A model generated the notes under the pieces. That model was given only the letters and a program-made list of their open reading frames with translations. It made no database searches and was not told the origin of the DNA. Positions 13,380 to 25,599 of a stretch of 64,000 nt of DNA are shown in pieces. Positions within the stretch are counted from its first letter, which is position 1. Every line of letters starts with the position of its first letter. The stretch covers positions 1 through 64,000 of the forward strand of contig JAODUP010001208.1 of NCBI GenBank assembly GCA_025642065.1. Reading direction: 5' to 3'. A program made the position numbers and the translations under genes. This stretch comes from Paralvinella palmiformis (Eukaryota > Annelida > Polychaeta > Terebellida > Alvinellidae).

Positions 13380-14270
13380 AGTATTATCCCGACGTACCAT
13401 TCGAAATATTGGAGAGCTGCCTACAATCTGGTGTTCTTGATTATAGGTCAAATAGATCAAGCGGATAGGCGCTTCAATTTAGATCCCAGTAATCCTAATT
13501 ATATATACCTAAGAACGCTACGTTAGGCGTGGATAAACGTTCACTAAGTGATGAACAGCTATGAGGATTAGCTGTTAGGTTTGGGTAAATCATAATATTT
13601 ACTCAGAATTGAGACGATATTTCGTTCTAGTTCAGTAATAATCAATTTTTCAGTATTGCTCCTTTATTTTTTGCTTAGTCACACCACTGCGTCCAAATAT
13701 AGATAGTGTACACAACACAACTTTATCATGTACTCAACTGAAACTGCTATGTGGCTAAGAGGCTTATATTTCGACCCTGATCACACAACTACTCTGTGAC
13801 GCCGGATCCATCGGACCTCTGTCCGTTCGGTTGATATAGGTAGGATTCGTTTAGCTATTTGATCAGGATCTGTGCCGTCTTAATGTCATTATGTATAGGT
13901 TACCTTTGAGCCACAACAAAGTACAGCTGAATGTAAACTGTGGTGTCAAAGTAGTTATCTTGTATATGTATTAACCTACTATTGAACCACATGCTCGCGT
14001 TGCTAACTGCTGCGAACCGTGGTGTCAAGTGGTACTATTTCTTTTCTTCCACCTTTTGTGCGAAGCCTACATACAACCGCTTCCCCGTGGGCGTGACATA
14101 TTTGTCACGTAAGAAAAGCGGATCAGTTGATGAGCAGCCCAGACAAATGTAGGTCTAGATATGTATAGATATGTGGAGGTGTACGATTTTACTTGATTTA
14201 ATTATGTATAGATTAATGGATGTATCGGTTTTAAAGGATGTATGTGTTGAATATCTTAAAACACACACAC
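13380..14270 (+). repeat. Dispersed family B, copy 1
   Basis: Collinear with the copies at 24, 33, 45 and 51 kb. It shares ATCCCGACGT.CCATTCG, GATCAAGCGGATAGGCGCTT, TGATGAACAG, CTCAG..TGAGACGATATTT, GATATAGGTAGGATT, TGTAAACTGTGGTGTCAAAG, the hairpin around GGGCGTGACATATTTGTCACG, and a 3' end turning into (CA)n. It is the most diverged full-length copy. The order (TATA-like element, AATAAA-like signal, then TGGTGTCAA resembling a tRNA-Leu primer-binding site) suggests an LTR-type leader, but no gag or pol is attached to any copy. Confidence 0.8.
14077..14122 (+). other. Family B hairpin, copy 1
   Basis: CCGCTT and AAGCGG pair on the outside; CGTGACA and TGTCACG pair perfectly around a TATT loop. 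The same structure is kept in other family B copies. Confidence 0.65.
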
Positions 14271-14370
14271 ACGCGCACGCTCGCGCTCCCGTACACACAC
14301 ACATACACACACGCAAGCGCACACCCATCCCCAATACACACTTGCGTATCTACGTATGCTGTCACGCACA
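14256..14370. repeat. Impure (CA)n at family B 3' end
   Basis: CA array with CG interruptions that starts exactly where the family B homology stops. Confidence 0.9.
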
Positions 14371-14601
14371 CACAATTTACGAAAACACAGCTAAAATTCG
14401 TACTATGTATGTGATCTCAGTTTTATGTTGCAAGGTTAAACTAAATATAATCTTTCAACGAACAGCTTATATTCTTGTAGTAGGAGATTTAGGTATTTGA
14501 TAATATTCGGTATTTCTTAAATATAGAAAGACATAGCACAGTTGATATATTATTATAATAATGAGCCTCTTAACCACCTCACCTCAATCACATCACATCT
14601 G

Positions 14602-14657
14602 GATATATATATATATATATATATATATGCGTGTGTGTATGTGTGTGTGTGTGCGTG

Positions 14658-14705
<48 letters not shown>

Positions 14706-14712
14706 CGAGTGC
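14602..14712. repeat. (TA)n(TG)n compound microsatellite
   Basis: Alternating TA and TG blocks; the overlapping frame is an artefact. Confidence 0.97.
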
Positions 14713-15045
14713 GGTCCTGCGACAGTTTGTGTGATCGTCTAATTTCTTTTTGTTATTTGATTTCAAATATTATTATCCTAACAAAGCTTCTCAATATTCT
14801 CACACTTTAAAAAGCTTGTGCCCGTAAAAAAGCATATGCACCTTTCTCTAAATGATTGAGTAAGTGAATGAATGAGTCTACTTTGACGACATTGGGGAAC
14901 AAAAAAGCCATATACATTTCTCCCCCTTTTAGTAGCCTTCTAGGATATGTACGAGTATGCATTAGATGAAGAATAAATATATATTGACATATATATTTTA
15001 CCTTATCTTTAACGAATATATTTCTATCCAAACGGCTTAAAGTTA
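14713..15045. other. AT-rich spacer, nothing assignable
   Basis: No recognised feature. Confidence 0.5.
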
Positions 15046-15049
15046 AATA

Positions 15050-15200
15050 CTATTAATATGCCGATGATAGCCAGGGATACAAGCATGATAATAAATGGGC
15101 TGATATTTCGTGTCAAATTGCGATTTCTATGGCAGATACAACTGTTTTGATGAACAGAAACATATTGAATTTGAACAAGGATAAAGCGAATTTATTGTGT
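15050..15200 (+). mobile_element. Non-LTR RT fragment (YADD region)
   Basis: The plus frame reads YADDSQGYKHDN, then MADTTVLMNRNILNLNKDKA. This is the catalytic YADD motif and the following helix of a non-LTR reverse transcriptase with the usual 'N.L.LN..K' ending. Downstream sequence to about 15460 stays open in one frame but shows no motif I can defend. It is a small isolated scrap. Confidence 0.65.
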
Positions 15201-15479
15201 TTTCATATGATCAAAATGTGAAGAAACCTGAGAACTTTCGTGTTAAGGAAGGATCCAGTTATATAATTTCCTTGTCTATAAGAATTATAGGCCGTGTATT
15301 AAATAATCTTCTTAAAATGGAGAAACAAGTAAATTCTAAATCTGAAGCCTGCTATTCTCCAAAAACGAGCATAAGACTTATTAATTTGTGCATAAATAAT
15401 CAAACATCCAATACTTTAATCCAAACATTTATAATTTTACCCCAGTTCATTGTTATATGATGTATCTCGCTTCCTGACA

Positions 15480-15815
15480 AGCTGTCTACAGCAAGTATAT
15501 AACTGTGCTGCACATCCATTATAATTCTCGCGCCATAGGGAACATTTATCAACAGTTATATGAGGCTGCTGTGATCTGAGATTTGGTCGGTTTTGAGGGT
15601 ATCAACAAGGAATACACCAAGGTATGAAGATAAATATTTCCAAGGATTAGTACTTTGGTTGTGGATTGAATTGTCCAATTATATTAAACTTGTAACAAAT
15701 CAGGAATGTTTTTTGTACCGTTCCTAAAACCAACTTCATAAAACTATTCATGATTGATAAAAGCTATTGTATTTGTCTATTTATGTATACAATGTGTCGG
15801 TGAACTATGAACCAG
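15480..15815. other. AT-rich spacer, nothing assignable
   Basis: No feature recognised. Confidence 0.45.
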
Positions 15816-15862
15816 ATTATTATTATTATTATTACTATTATTATTTTTATTATTATTATTAC
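15816..15862. repeat. (ATT)n microsatellite
   Basis: Impure trinucleotide run, followed by low-complexity TTATATTA-type sequence to about 16000. Confidence 0.93.
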
Positions 15863-16102
15863 ACTAAATTATCTAATTTTATATTATGTTATGTTATATT
15901 ACATTATATTGTATCACCTTACGTCACGACATAGTACGCTACATAATATCATGTCACGACTGGTCACTGCATGTTATGTTATATTATATTATATTGTCAC
16001 TTAGTATATATCTTTACATTCAAAAAATTGATTTAATTAGTATTTATTGGCTATATGTCTTCTACAATATATAACATTATGAAATAAAATCCTCCTATGT
16101 TT

Positions 16103-16126
16103 GTTTTTTTTTTGGGGGGGGGGGTT
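16103..16126. repeat. T-run to G-run homopolymer junction
   Basis: A run of about ten T is followed directly by about ten G. Length here is unreliable in any sequencing technology. Confidence 0.9.
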
Positions 16127-16129
16127 GCT

Positions 16130-17240
16130 CAATTTAGTAATTTAGTATTTTTTCATAATATGAATGATAGAAAATGGCAGTATAATATTTCTTCTAAACC
16201 TCTAATATAAAACAAACAATGAATGCATTATAGTTATTATTTTTAAGCTTTTTGATGACTTGTAAGACTTGACAGAATTGTAATTAAAGGCATATTTAAT
16301 ATTAATTTATTTATAGATGTACCTGTTATCGCAGAGTTTTACATAACTGCTAGAGTTGGAGTTAAAATAAATAAAACTAAATTTGACGATATACAAAAGC
16401 AAATTGGGGAAGAGGTTGACAATTAATTTTGGCTAAATCGATGGATATATTCTCTGATAACTATTAGTAAAAGGATAGATCTCATGATATGTCGACATTG
16501 ATTTTATACAAATGATTCTTGTATAAATTACTTAGCTTTTAAAATGATTAAAGTAAATATCAAATTAGGGTTTTTCTGAACATTGAATAAGACATTGCAA
16601 TTTGATATACAAAAGTTATAGTCGTTCAAATAATATTAATTTGTTTGTTAAATGCTTAATGGAAATCCATAATTACATAAATCTAGATATGACTCGTTAT
16701 TATATCTAGTTACTTGGATTGCTGTACCTTTAATAACGAAGATATAATTCCATTAGATGATAATTTAATTACAATTGACGAAGTCTGAAAGACAGTTGTG
16801 TGTAGAAATAGGATACGCTTCCTGTTACAGAAATTATATTAGTTGTGCTATAAAGGTTTATTGGATTTCTAGAAAACGCATAAATAAAGGAGAGAGAAAA
16901 ATGCTGCGGGAACACAAAAAGATTTACAAATACGGAATACTAAACGTAAAAATAATTTACATTTTATATTAAAATAGCGCATACTCTAAACTAAGTAAAA
17001 TACAAAGAGAAGACGTCATTCATAATCAATATTTTATCTTCGTAAAACGTTATAATGGTATTCAACTTGGAATTCTAAATTCTAACATGTTACAATTCCT
17101 GAAGGTATCAGTTCATAATATTTCCACGAAAGACCAGTGTTAATTGATCTAAGTGTCTTTACAGGTTAATTAATTTTAGTTATGTAAAATATTTTACTAG
17201 ATCCTATATTCAATTTTTGTTGTTGTTGCCGAATAGAGTT
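16130..17240. other. AT-rich spacer, nothing assignable
   Basis: A 65-codon frame at 16775-16972 has no recognisable homology and no copy in the window. Confidence 0.5.
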
Positions 17241-17243
17241 ATC

Positions 17244-17244
<1 letters not shown>

Positions 17245-17306
<62 letters not shown>
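17245..17306. repeat. (AAT)n microsatellite
   Basis: About 20 AAT units. Confidence 0.98.
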
Positions 17307-17308
<2 letters not shown>

Positions 17309-17339
17309 TATCCGCGATACTACTCTTTAATGAAGCAAT

Positions 17340-17430
17340 CTACATAAGAACGGCTATGAGCCAGATTCGAGTCTATAACCTGGAGATTAGTAGCACTAGT
17401 TCTAACTAACGTTCTACCGTAACGACCTGT
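17340..17430 (-). mobile_element. tRNA-like SINE head, decayed
   Basis: On the minus strand, TTACGGTAGAACGTTAG (box A-like) is followed by GACTCGAATCTGG (box B-like) at tRNA-like spacing. No body match elsewhere in the window was found, so this is less certain than the other SINEs. Confidence 0.5.
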
Positions 17431-17565
17431 TGTTATTTGGTTATTTAATTATCAAAGGACAGAAGTGACACATTTTCGCTTTCTCTTGATCTTCAGCCAT
17501 TGTTTCAGTTGTTTAGAACTGGTCGGAGTTTCATAATCAGGACTTCTATAAAGTCTCCTCTGCTC

Positions 17566-17583
17566 CCCTCTCTCTCTCTCTCT

Positions 17584-17664
<81 letters not shown>
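17566..17664. repeat. (CT)n(TA)n compound microsatellite
   Basis: Short CT block followed by about 37 TA units. Confidence 0.98.
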
Positions 17665-17665
<1 letters not shown>

Positions 17666-18065
17666 TTAAACATATTCAGTTTCGTATATACAAATCTGGT
17701 TTATTTGTGAGCAATAATGTAACAAGTTTACATCCCCAAGCATGATGTTTGAAACAGGTGTATTAACCTTACTTATATAACAGATTATTTTATGGCCTTG
17801 GCCTTATCTCTGAAAGATATAAAAGGTGTATTTGGTAAGATATAGGTATGTAACAGTAAGTAAGACTTAAAGACACATATATACCAACAAGTATTTGGGT
17901 CCACACGAGAACATTGGAATGTTTTGGTTTCAATTTTACATAATTAAAGGAGACTGAAGCTTTAATATCATTATTGTATGGCTGAGAATTGTATCCTGAA
18001 ATCCTTGTAATCTATATATATGCATATACAATTTCGTATTGTTTACACAATCATGTTTAAATAAC
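17665..18065. other. AT-rich spacer, nothing assignable
   Basis: No recognised feature. Confidence 0.5.
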
Positions 18066-18069
18066 ACAT

Positions 18070-18310
18070 ACATTGCGCCTCTTTGGCCTCATGGATAGAG
18101 CGTGATATTATTTAACTATGGCTATGGTCATTATGTGTGGGAGGTCTCAGGTTCGCGCCTACGCCGTGGCACTATAGTAGGAGAAGTTTTGTTCCCACCG
18201 AACTTTATTTAGAAATAGTTTCCGTGGGGAAGCTATGCATTACATACCATGTGCGTCTCCCTCATTTGAGGTTGCCAGCCACGTTAAAAACTGCCATTTC
18301 GGCCGTATTT
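18070..18310 (+). mobile_element. tRNA-derived SINE, type 1 (plus copy)
   Basis: A good box A (TGGCCTCATGGATAGAGCG) and box B (CAGGTTCGCGCCTACG) are followed by the body sequence GCCGTGGCACTATAGTAGG shared with the minus-strand copy near 2150-2268. A less AT-rich tail continues to about 18310. The 66- and 64-codon frames across it are chance frames in SINE sequence. Confidence 0.75.
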
Positions 18311-18429
18311 ATATTATATATATTGCTAAAACATTAAAACGTGAAGCTGTATCAGTAGACTATAACAATGATGAAAATCAAGAACCCGGAGGGAAAAACA
18401 TATCTACAGTTAAGACACAGACATGTTAA

Positions 18430-19030
18430 TAAGATACATGCCTTAAATATCGCTTTTATTAGACTTATCCTGAAGCAGTAAACATTCCTTGTCCAGATGA
18501 CGCAAAACGTTATTTGTTCTCTTCAAAATTGTTGGTTGTGAAATATGGTTCCTACATTAAGCCGATCAGTGAGATGCCTGTAGGTAAGAAACCATTACTT
18601 CTCCAATCAGTTTAGAAATATAAGTTTATCTCCTTAGACACTTACATCATTTTTCCGATGCTCCTAGATCTGAATTTGTACTTCATCAATTGAGTCACTG
18701 ATACAGCTGTCAGTTTGGCGGACTGCCCATAATGATAAACTGACATGATCACAATAATAGGTTACATCAGGTAATTGATTACGCCCTTTCATTAGACGGA
18801 TCTCACTTTTATATATTTGACGCTGATTATTTATACACATTCCCTTCATCTCGAATTTAAACAGCATGCTAATGAGTCGGGAGTAACATATCAATACTAT
18901 ATTTATTAAGCCTCATAATTTTAATGTAATAGACGATTCATCCATGTTATGTTAATTTAGCATTCAAGCCATAAGCCTATTCTAATCGAGGTCAGAAGAA
19001 CCATGCTGACTTGAATATTGTTTACTTCAA
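18430..19030. other. AT-rich spacer, nothing assignable
   Basis: No recognised feature. Confidence 0.5.
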
Positions 19031-19117
19031 AGCTAAGACAACAAAATGGCTAGATGATATGAGGCTATCGAAGACAGATATTTCTTTACAACTGTATAAC
19101 AGAACGCGGGTCGCCTA

Positions 19118-19346
<229 letters not shown>

Positions 19347-19354
<8 letters not shown>

Positions 19355-19549
19355 TACTCAATATTCCCCGAAAACCCAGTTTGCCAAGTACATTACCTCA
19401 GTCTTATAGAAAGAAGCCTAACACCAACACCAATGTCAATATGACATGCTGGTATTTTATTTATAGTTTATTTCACCTTGACATTTAAGCCATAATTTTC
19501 CTTTCATGTCTGCTTACAAAGACATTACCTAATACATGAGAAAGCTAAC
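19347..19549 (+). repeat. Left inverted repeat of candidate element
   Basis: Matches the reverse complement of 23672-23857 almost base for base, from GACACACA near the outer edge to the inner end ACATGAGAAAGCTAAC. The left arm has about 25 extra bases (around 19493-19517), there is a small difference near AATATTCCCC, and only a handful of substitutions elsewhere. Confidence 0.93.
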
Positions 19550-19602
19550 ACACACGCACACACACACACGCACACACTCACGCACGAACACACATACACA
19601 CA
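19549..19602. repeat. (CA)n microsatellite inside left arm
   Basis: Impure CA run immediately internal to the left inverted repeat; absent at the right arm. Confidence 0.93.
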
Positions 19603-20222
19603 TACTGAGATTATATGCTTATTGTGGTTGTTACCAATACCATTATACTTTGATGTATTATTTGGGGTGAGAAAATGAAAACATGATTTATAGCGACCTG
19701 GACCAGAGTACATCTGCATTTATACCAAATGAATATTTATAAAGCCGACAAGTTGTCCTTTGACTTAGAAGGGACGGAGGCATTTAAAAGCTTTTCGTAT
19801 TGGAGGCACGGCACAACACCAGTGGCATGTTGGTCAAATACGAGCTGTCAACTGGTACGAATCAAATATTACCGCTGACAAGGGAGTTCAGTGAACTACC
19901 ACCATTAGTGGAGATAATGGTACGCTTGACACGTGCTGAAACAAGCTAAGATGAACACATTTAAATACATTGTTTATTAGTTTTTTCTTTCTATTAAAAT
20001 ATATAGTTTGTAAGTCTGGTATTTATACATTATGCCAAACCGCCTCATACAATTAAAATATTATCTTCCTGACAAATCATAATCTTATATAATTTTGGCA
20101 TATTAAGTTCGAAAGCAAATGTTCATAGTGGCTTATATTATGCAGAGTAAAAACTAAAAGACTACATATGTAGTTGTGAAATATCGCTATTTCGGAGATT
20201 TTACGCGATTCTCAATTCCCAT

Positions 20223-23009
20223 ATGGATAACTTGTATCTCCCGCCTACGCAGCTAGTTGTAGCGGTAGAAAAGCTACGTTATTCTCAGGATTTGGCTCAC
20301 GAATGCAGAGAGGAATTCATCATCGTCCATTACGACTTGGCTATAGCTAAACCAGCTTTACAAATACAAGCTTCTGAGGCTCCCACTTACAACAACGTCT
20401 TCTTCTCCTTTGGACTCTTACACATTGTGCTTGCACACTTCGGTACACTGAGATACTTCCTCGGTTGCTCTGGAGGGCCGCAGATATTCACAGAAACAGG
20501 AGTACTTGCATCTGGATCACTAAGCGGATTTATATATGAAAACAAATCTGTAATCGGTCAGTAGAGAGGAAGCAACATATACACTTTATCTGTTAAAGTG
20601 CATAATTTAGTCTGCGCTTAACATTCATTTGATGACATACACATAACACCTGTTTAAAGATATATAACTGCAGGTGTAAACAGCGTCATCCTCTACTACT
20701 GGCAGCTCTCTAAGCTCTCCGCTTCCAAATATTTCTTGAAGACACTAGCCCATTGTCTGAAAATGTTATGTCTGCAGTAGCATCTTCCAGATATAGCCTG
20801 GCTCCTCGTGCATTTCATGGTATAGAAGGAAGCAATGATTACATGCTGATCACGTAAAGGTATACAGAGTACACATTACTAACCCCCAGTGGTGATAATC
20901 GAAGCACGGTTAAGTTCTGGATCTTGTATATTGGACTTATGCATTTATTCCTACGATTCAGTCGAGTATACAGAACGAATAACCTGCAGCTGTTAATTTT
21001 TGCCTTGGGGCAAATGTTTCTAATCTTCTTCGCTGGAAATCGCTTCAACAATGTTCGATAGATGATCCGTTATTATCACCATTTGATGAACATTGACAAC
21101 ATACATCCTGGAGTTCGAGAATCCTTAAATCTGTGAAACGAACCAACAAATATTCGCGAAATCAAATTGTCATAACCCTCGAGCAGACAATGAATGCATA
21201 TATTGCAATAAGACTGATAGAAATTGCTTGGTACAACCATTCATATGGTGCAAGACAGCGGTGGGTGATTACTAGAGCTGTCAGAAGTTGTATTGTCGGA
21301 AGTCTCCTCGATAAAACAGTCACCAAAGCACAATAAGATCTATCTAAGTTCATTGACGTAATTAAAAAAAAAACATGAATCCATTTGATCAGGATACGTT
21401 TGAAACGCTCTACAACATCACGACTGGTGCCAGCATAGCCAGTGATATCAAGGATGATCCCTTGGGGTTTCTCACCAAAGGCCAGGAATTGTATGCACAT
21501 TACACAGAGGAAGCTTTCGTGGACCAAACACGTTTTGAGAAACCCACCAGCAGAAGGAAAATCCAGGACTTTGTAATTGCTGCTGGGAAGAACACCGTCA
21601 TCACAAAGGATCAGAAAGTAGTCGAACTGAAAAGGACCAGGGACCTATTTGGAAGGCAGCTTTACATCAGCACATTGGAAAGGATTGATGTTGAGAAAGT
21701 CTTTCAATATCCACTTATCCCAATTTCACTTGCGTTGGCCCATGTAGATGGCAGCATCAATAAAACTGACAAGGCCAATCGTCTGCACAAGCTTCTGTAC
21801 AAGCTGGAAGGAATGGTTGAAAATGAGAAACCAGGATATATTGATGTCACATTAATCTATGTGGTGTTCCTGGTACATACATTGCTAAATCTTCCAGCTA
21901 CATTTGGTGGGGTAGCTGAAGTACTCCTCCGGCGATTGTGTCAGATGTCACCACGCATTGATATTGTGTATAACACATACATTGCTCCAAGTATCAAGGA
22001 GGCCGAGCGGATCAAACGGGGGTCAGAAATAATGTTTGCTGTAACAGGTCCAGAACAAAGGGGCCTCAAAATTGACAAGAAGAAGGTTCCTTCAAATTAG
22101 GATTCTTTCAGTTCTTTGCTAGTGCATGGATACAGAACCGATATGGTAACATTCTCAAAGATCATACATTGATCATGGTTCTGGATAGCGCGTGCTACAC
22201 GTTAGGAAAAGATTATGGGCGAGTATTAAGAGAAGTCACAGACGCACTAAATTGCCAACAGGAAGAAGCCGACATTCGACTTATGTTTCACCTCGACTGT
22301 GAGTGTGAGAGAGAAACAATGGCACAGACGTACTAGTGTTGCTGGTGTGTTATTTGGGTGTGGCACACAACTGCCCAAACGTATGGATGGATGTTGGGCT
22401 CAGTTGGAACAACATCGGGCGATATATTTGTATCCTAAAGCTGGTTGATTATTTGGATCCAACCATCATACAAGGTCTTCCTGGACTGCATGCGTTTGCA
22501 ACATCATTTATTTTTCACAGTGTCATTTATCAGCAAAGGAAAACAAAGACACCTTGATATCATAGTGAAACATGAACAATTCATTGCGGAATTTGCCATT
22601 CTCGGGAATCACAAAAATACGCAATGAAATTACTGAAAATAGAGCATTTTGTGTTTCTTGTACGGAAAACACAACATCCACAGTGTTAAAACTGTCCGCC
22701 ATGTTATGTTCCAACACACATATGCACTAAGATAGCGGGGCGGTCCACTGGGGAAAATTAAGGGTGTAAATCAAATCAGCATGCCACAGTGCCGTTCTGT
22801 TTTGAAAAAGAAAATGAAGAGAGCGAATTATGTTGCATCTTTATGGCAAAATGATGTACGACCAAATCCAGTTAGCTTATGTGGCCATATCTTGGATGAA
22901 AATTGATTCAGTCATCGTATCGGAAGATGACGAAGATGCTGAAATGTCACATGGGGAACTCTTGTACTGTTCTGATGAATCGGACGGTGACGATGATGAT
23001 TGGAGATAA
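20223..23009 (+). pseudogene. Large invertebrate protein with FEN1/PIN-like C-terminus, decayed
   Basis: Collinear pieces of one large protein. First is a 113-residue frame (20223-20564) with YDLAIAKPALQIQA, YNNVFFSFGLLHIVLAHFG, GGPQIFTETGVLASGSLSGF. Next, LRFSRVYRTNNLQL (about 20950) and a 67-residue frame (21133-21336) with VITLEQTMNAY and ARQRWVI. Then a 241-residue frame with true ATG (21375-22100): LFGRQLYISTLERIDVEKVF, LALAHVDGSINKTDKA, LPATFGGVAEVLLRRLCQMS, VTGPEQ. Then QQEEADIRLMFH (about 22257), GTDVLVLL (about 22325), CPNVWMDVGLSWNNIGRYI, LPGLHAFA, MKRANYVASLW (about 22820), and an acidic tail EDDEDAEMSHGELLYCSDES ending at 23009. From memory this matches a lineage-expanded, uncharacterised family in marine invertebrates. 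The order EAD, DTDV, HAFTGCD resembles the acidic residues of XPG/FEN1 nucleases; that function is inference. In this copy DTDV is GTDV and the GCD triplet is lost, so it is inactive. The start may lie upstream. Confidence 0.8.
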
Positions 23010-23671
23010 GTATACACTCCAAGATGGACAGGCTCATTGACTCATATGTTTATCCCAGGATAAAATGCGCACATATGTACACATTATGCTGTCATTATTT
23101 TGAGGTCAAATAAAAACATCAATATTTTATTGGATCCGGCTAACGACAAGCTTTTACCTGGTATCTTATTTGTGTATGTAGCCAATGTACTGCAGTCAAA
23201 TTATGACTGTATAAGGCTCACTTGAAATTATACTCAGTGAAATGTACACAAGTAAAACACGCAATTTGTAGAAAACTGCCAAAGAGGATTTCTAGCAGAC
23301 TAACATATTCGTATTCTACAGATATTTATACCCAGAATCAGCTCACATACCATTTAGCAAACATAACACAAGTAAAACCTGGTGGGATCTTGGCCTATTA
23401 ACAACAACCTCCATACTTCCAATGATACTGGTGTAATAGAAGTCTATATAATTATATTTAATATTATAGATTCTTCTTTAAGTCATATGCAGAATGAAAA
23501 CAAATATGTAACGAGGCCTAGATTTAACTTATAGTGTAGATCAGATATTTATTTAAAAACAAGGAGAACTAGAATGTATTATATAACAATCTTATCAAAT
23601 TTATTGCTAGCGTATTGAGGTGACCAGTGATCGTTATTTTGTGGTTTATAAAACGTAGCAGTTGACATTTT
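23010..23671. other. 3' non-coding part of candidate element
   Basis: No frame. The last 300 bases align by eye with 26640-26960, sharing blocks such as GTATTGAGGTGACC and GGTTTATAAAACG in similar order. Confidence 0.5.
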
Positions 23672-23982
<311 letters not shown>

Positions 23983-23984
23983 TC

Positions 23985-24793
23985 CTTAGTGATGAACGGA
24001 AACGTATGAGGGTTAGCTGTTAGGTTCGAGTAAATCATAGTATTTACTCAGGTTTGAGACGATATTTCGTTCTAGTCCAGTAATAATCCATTGTGCGGTA
24101 TTGCTACTTTGTTTTTCTTTTAGTTAAATAACTTCAGTGAGTCCATACTGAGTTAGTGTACATTCTCTTTGTTATGAACAAACTGTAATGTTTGTTAACA
24201 CGCTGAGGCTATATATAGAGCTTGAATTTTCACTTAGGTTAGAGAAGAACTTCGACGCCAGACCAGTCGGACGTGTATTGATACACGGTTCATATAGGTA
24301 GGATTTATTCAGCTATTCGAACCCAGAATAAAGCTGAGGTCAGCATCTGAGGTGTCGAAATGCTTTATATACAGGTTTCTTTTGGACCACAGAAAATTAC
24401 TGTTGAATGTAAACTGTGGTGTCAAAATAGTTTATGATATGTATGTAGCAAGTCACCATTGAACCACACGCACGTGTTTGTTGCGAGCTGTGGTATCAAA
24501 TGGTATGTTTTTACGTGCTTCCGCTTTTTGTACGTAGCCTGCATGTAGCCGCTTTCCTGTGGGCGTGACATATTTGTCGCGTACGAAAAGCGAATTAGCT
24601 GGTTCCCACAGGCTGATGAGTAGACCAGACACATGCTTAGGTATACGCACACATTTATCAATATGTGGAGGTATTGAACATTTAATATTTAGATTAATGT
24701 ATGTATAGTTGTATTTAGATTTATGGAGGTAGGTTTCGAAGGAGGTTTAGATATGTTGATGCTCTGTGCCTGTTGCCTCTTACTATGTACCCT

Positions 24794-24797
<4 letters not shown>
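23985..24797 (+). repeat. Dispersed family B, copy 2
   Basis: The cleanest copy, starting abruptly at CTTAGTGATGAACGGAAACG after a TG array, so its 5' part is missing. Contains CTATATATAG (TATA-like, 24209), GACGCCAGACCAGTCGGACG, an AATAAA signal (24328-24333), TGTAAACTGTGGTGTCAAAA, a second related block GAGCTGTGGTATCAAATGG, a hairpin, and the 3' end CTATGTACCCTAAAACACAC. Its last 100 bases are identical to the copy ending at 45321. Confidence 0.88.
24550..24592 (+). other. Family B hairpin, copy 2
   Basis: CGCTTT and AAAGCG form the outer stem, CGTGACA and TGTCGCG the inner stem (one G-T pair) with a TATT loop. Confidence 0.65.
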
Positions 24798-24853
<56 letters not shown>

Positions 24854-24890
24854 TATATATGTATATATATGTATATATATAATGTACATT
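24797..24890. repeat. (CA)n(TA)n at family B 3' end
   Basis: CA array beginning at the last bases of family B, then GTATATATAT units. Confidence 0.97.
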
Positions 24891-24975
24891 CACAGCTGCC
24901 ATACAAATATTCCATTAAAGCTGAGAACAATTATCATGGGGTAGATATTGTTTACATCAGTGCAAAGTGTGCTAT

Positions 24976-24977
<2 letters not shown>

Positions 24978-25021
<44 letters not shown>

Positions 25022-25036
25022 TATCATATATATATG
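24978..25036. repeat. (TA)n microsatellite
   Basis: TA array with two interruptions near its end. Confidence 0.96.
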
Positions 25037-25093
25037 AGGATACTTTGTTAAGGTAGAAGAGAATAGGGTGAATCTGATCCATAGCTTAGTGTA

Positions 25094-25150
25094 CGTGCTC
25101 GCACACGCACGCACACACACATACATACGTACGTACAAACATACATACAT

Positions 25151-25181
<31 letters not shown>

Positions 25182-25184
25182 GGA
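25094..25184. repeat. (CA)n(CATA)n microsatellite
   Basis: CA and CG steps, then CATA units, then CA. Confidence 0.95.
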
Positions 25185-25599
25185 AACATGCACCGATTGA
25201 TATGTAACTGCATAAACTCACACCTATTATACACTTAATTAAAACAATCATAAAAATGATGCTTCAATTCATAATCTCTTACAATGACATATATTCAAAC
25301 AAAATCGCGAACAAGTTCATATAGACAGACACACGTGTACCGCATACAAGTCATTACTTATACTTACCTTAGTGTGGCTTGAGCCATTGATATTAAAATT
25401 CCCCACCACGTTGACTTCGTCTTAATTCTATGGGATATAAGTGCTTAAAGATACTAACCTTGCTATCGCTCACTCATTTACCCACTCACTCCCTGCTTAT
25501 ATTCACTGTCTGTGACTGAAAGTGTTAAGTAAATTGCCTCACAGGTGATCCATGTTTCACATCATTAGAAATGTGAAAAGTTACATAAGTTGTCACTTC

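Noticed and set aside
14171..14500. 109-codon plus-strand frame
   Set aside because: It runs across a family B 3' end and its CA array; the His/Thr-rich part is microsatellite translation.
20223..20564. Stand-alone small gene of 113 residues
   Set aside because: Its motifs are collinear with the downstream pieces of one large protein family, so it is treated as a fragment of that gene, not a separate gene.
21162..21527. 121-codon minus-strand frame
   Set aside because: It is antisense to the decayed FEN/PIN-like gene, whose plus-strand frames carry the recognisable motifs.
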